A DNA stretch of 64,000 nucleotides. Origin: Mageeibacillus sp. UBA6976. Its GTDB lineage: Bacteria > Bacillota > Clostridia > Saccharofermentanales > Saccharofermentanaceae. The notes under the pieces are model-generated. The model did not search any database. It worked only from the letters and a program-made list of their open reading frames with translations, and was not told where the DNA came from. Position numbers and translations under genes: made by a program. Of this stretch, positions 62,522 to 64,000 are shown one piece after another (the first letter of the stretch is position 1; each line of letters starts with the position of its first letter). The DNA lies in contig DJYO01000022.1 in the NCBI GenBank assembly GCA_002450155.1, forward strand, positions 62,001-126,000. Direction: 5' to 3'.

Positions 62522-62992
62522 TTACAGGTCGTACATCATAAAGTTACCGTTATGCTTGAAACCATATGCCGTATAAAGCTTGACGCCTTCATCAGAAGCT
62601 GTGATGTGGACTGATCCGCAGCCATATTCTCTCGCTTCGCCAATAACATGATCCAGCAGATGCCTTGCGATCCCCATACGCCTGTATCCCGGATCTGTAT
62701 ACATGCTTGAGAGAAGGCCGAGTTTTCCGGACGGACAGGAAAAATAAGGCGGCTTCTCCACAAAGGACATTCCGCTCGTACCCACGATCCTGTCCCCGTC
62801 TTTGGCAATCCAGGAAACGAATGTGCCATCTGCCATATGTCTGTGGTAATGATCAAACAGTGCTGACTTCAGATCAACGCCATCAGGAACAGTTTTGCCC
62901 GAAGACACATATTCCTCAGTTAATTGAGTGATCCTCATATCAATAAAAGCTTCGAGTTCTATATCTGAAAGTCTTTTATATATTATCTCCAT
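62522..62992 (-). CDS. GNAT-family N-acetyltransferase
   Basis: 156 residues: GLLSSMYTDPGYRRMGIARHLLDHV is the acetyl-CoA-binding motif A (R/GxxGxA type), with a C-terminal GVKLYTAYGFKHNGNFMMYDL motif B. The acceptor amine is unknown. The ATG at 62992 follows GAGG; the longer upstream frame overlaps the neighbouring gene and has no ribosome site. Confidence 0.9.
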   Translation of the reverse strand: MEIIYKRLSDIELEAFIDMRITQLTEEYVSSGKTVPDGVDLKSALFDHYHRHMADGTFVSWIAKDGDRIVGTSGMSFVEKPPYFSCPSGKLGLLSSMYTDPGYRRMGIARHLLDHVIGEAREYGCGSVHITASDEGVKLYTAYGFKHNGNFMMYDL

Positions 62993-63033
62993 CTGATACC
63001 TCTTCAAAAAAACTATATCATCCAGCATGTATA

Positions 63034-63576
63034 TTAACAGATGCGTTCTGCTATAACACACTCGCCGTTTCTGTATCTTGCATGAGTTTTGGAAATCCTG
63101 AAGCCCGAATGCTTCAATTCTGATAACAATGTATGCATAAAAAAACCGTGGGTCACGACTGTACAATCGCGATCATCGCATAACAGTTCAACAAATCTCT
63201 TTGCTCTTTCACGGGAAAGAGTCCTTGATTCCGGTTGTCTGGAATGATCCATATACCATTGGATCCTTCCGATAGCTTTCCAAAACCACTGAGAGAGCTT
63301 GAGCCTTGTGTCAAATCCCGATCTTAGCGGAACTTCATCTATAAGCTCTGAAACGATGAATTCTCTCTGCCCGAATAGCATATGTGCTGTATCTCTGCTT
63401 CTTGGCAAAGTGCTAATATAAATTGCATTATCAGAAACTTCTGGCAGATCATATCTCTCGTCTGCCAAAGGCGCTCTGTCGTAATCCCGGCAATCTCTGT
63501 CAAACTCTGCCGAATCACATAGTCCCTGCCATTTAAAATCCACCTTACCGTGTCTGATGATAAAGATCTTACACAT
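63034..63576 (-). CDS. Histidine phosphatase superfamily protein
   Basis: 180 residues. The N-terminal FIIRHGKVDF carries the phosphohistidine RHG motif, LPRSRDTAHML the second Arg, and VVTHGFFMHTL the second His. A small phosphatase of unknown substrate. Its ATG overlaps the EFR1 stop by 8 bp, so it is translationally coupled to that gene. Confidence 0.9.
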   Translation of the reverse strand: MCKIFIIRHGKVDFKWQGLCDSAEFDRDCRDYDRAPLADERYDLPEVSDNAIYISTLPRSRDTAHMLFGQREFIVSELIDEVPLRSGFDTRLKLSQWFWKAIGRIQWYMDHSRQPESRTLSRERAKRFVELLCDDRDCTVVTHGFFMHTLLSELKHSGFRISKTHARYRNGECVIAERIC

Positions 63577-64000
63577 ACTTCTCTATCACACTTTGTTCTA
63601 CAACCTGCTTACCGAGAAGAGTGATCGCCTGCTGGGGACACTTGTTGATACACCTGTAGCACATGGTGCACCTGTCACCCGGAACGATCTTTCCCTCAAC
63701 AACAGATATATTGTCCATGGGGCACAAGCTTACACATGAGCCGCATCCTACACATTTTCCCGGGTCGATCTTAAGCTTGGAAGAATAATGCTTCGTTTTG
63801 TGTCCAAAGTAAAGTCTCTGCCCAAAGAGGCCTGCAAGCTGATAAATCGGGCCTAATCCTTCACGGGGCGGATCGTCTTCTCTGAGGCGCCGGACTGAAT
63901 CTTTTATCTTTTGCTCCGCAGATCTGACCAATGCTCTATTTACTTCGAGGGGTCTCTTAAGTGCCTTCTCATCTCCTATACTGTCAGGCATCTTCAGATG
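63569..64000 (-). CDS. EFR1-type flavodoxin-ferredoxin protein, C-terminal part (runs off the window)
   Basis: The frame enters from beyond 64000; the residues before MPDSIGDEK are open, so the visible 144 codons are the C-terminal half of a longer protein. It ends with a two-cluster ferredoxin: CVGCGSCVSLCP and CTMCYRCINKCP, each CxxCxxCxxxCP, so two [4Fe-4S] clusters. The preceding helical linker is typical of EFR1-family proteins, which carry an N-terminal flavodoxin domain. A likely low-potential electron carrier. Confidence 0.85.
   Translation of the reverse strand, partial: HLKMPDSIGDEKALKRPLEVNRALVRSAEQKIKDSVRRLREDDPPREGLGPIYQLAGLFGQRLYFGHKTKHYSSKLKIDPGKCVGCGSCVSLCPMDNISVVEGKIVPGDRCTMCYRCINKCPQQAITLLGKQVVEQSVIEKYV

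Overview
The window looks like chromosomal DNA of an anaerobic, Gram-positive Clostridia-type bacterium (Bacillota, close to Lachnospiraceae or rumen Clostridia). Support comes from FeoA/FeoA/FeoB iron uptake, a SUF (sufCBDSU) operon with SufU, an EFR1-type flavodoxin-ferredoxin, DUF3793, single-membrane lipoproteins, and AGGAGG-type ribosome sites with many TTG/GTG starts. I see no rRNA, tRNA, CRISPR array, phage or intact insertion sequence. The species assignment is inference.

Layout. 1-1445: divergent feoAAB and a DtxR-family regulator. 1504-13579: a long minus-strand run that looks like a cell-surface polymer locus. It holds an ABC-2 exporter (one ATPase, two permeases), a TVP38-type protein, a LicC-type nucleotidyltransferase, an iron-type alcohol dehydrogenase, a CDP-glycerol glycerophosphotransferase homologue, a YidC-sulfatase fusion, a cytidylate-kinase-like protein, a polytopic membrane protein and a HAD hydrolase. 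13650-20001: an acidic lipoprotein, a carboxylesterase, a PadR/hydrolase pair beside a decayed, repeat-rich interval, and an RlmD-like rRNA methyltransferase. 20069-26828: class A PBP, ProB, lipoprotein, ZIP metal transporter and membrane proteins. 26894-32604: SDR/epimerase pair with a divergent AraC regulator, and two GT-C-like membrane proteins. 32759-38323: a MacB/FtsX-type ABC operon under two palindromes and an ECF-S/HD-GYP fusion. 38396-42156: gpmA, flavodoxin and DUF3793, divergent from enolase, then a second DtxR-family regulator. 42282-47110: the SUF operon. 47235-55648: Dus, two ATC-hydrolase-like paralogues, esterases, a diguanylate cyclase and a Crp-type regulator. 55758-64000: an ABC transporter, zinc-ribbon proteins, an acyltransferase, a flavin reductase, small enzymes and a truncated EFR1.

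The strongest cross-window signal is a repeated 20-bp operator, roughly GTTAGC-N4-GCTAAC (core TTAGY-N4-RCTAA). It lies upstream of feoAAB, the ZIP transporter, the 32834 ABC operon, the DUF3793-flavodoxin-gpmA operon and enolase. Weaker copies precede the first dtxR gene and a BAAT-type hydrolase. With two DtxR-family regulators also present, this reads as a local iron/manganese regulon combining metal import with metal-sparing proteins (flavodoxin for ferredoxin, cofactor-dependent GpmA for the Mn-dependent mutase).

The most novel-looking gene set is the surface-polymer locus. Its cytidylyltransferase, alcohol dehydrogenase and glycerophosphotransferase parallel TarI-TarJ-TarL with non-homologous parts. 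They are translationally coupled to a protein that joins a YidC insertase domain to a lipoteichoic-acid-synthase-like sulfatase domain.
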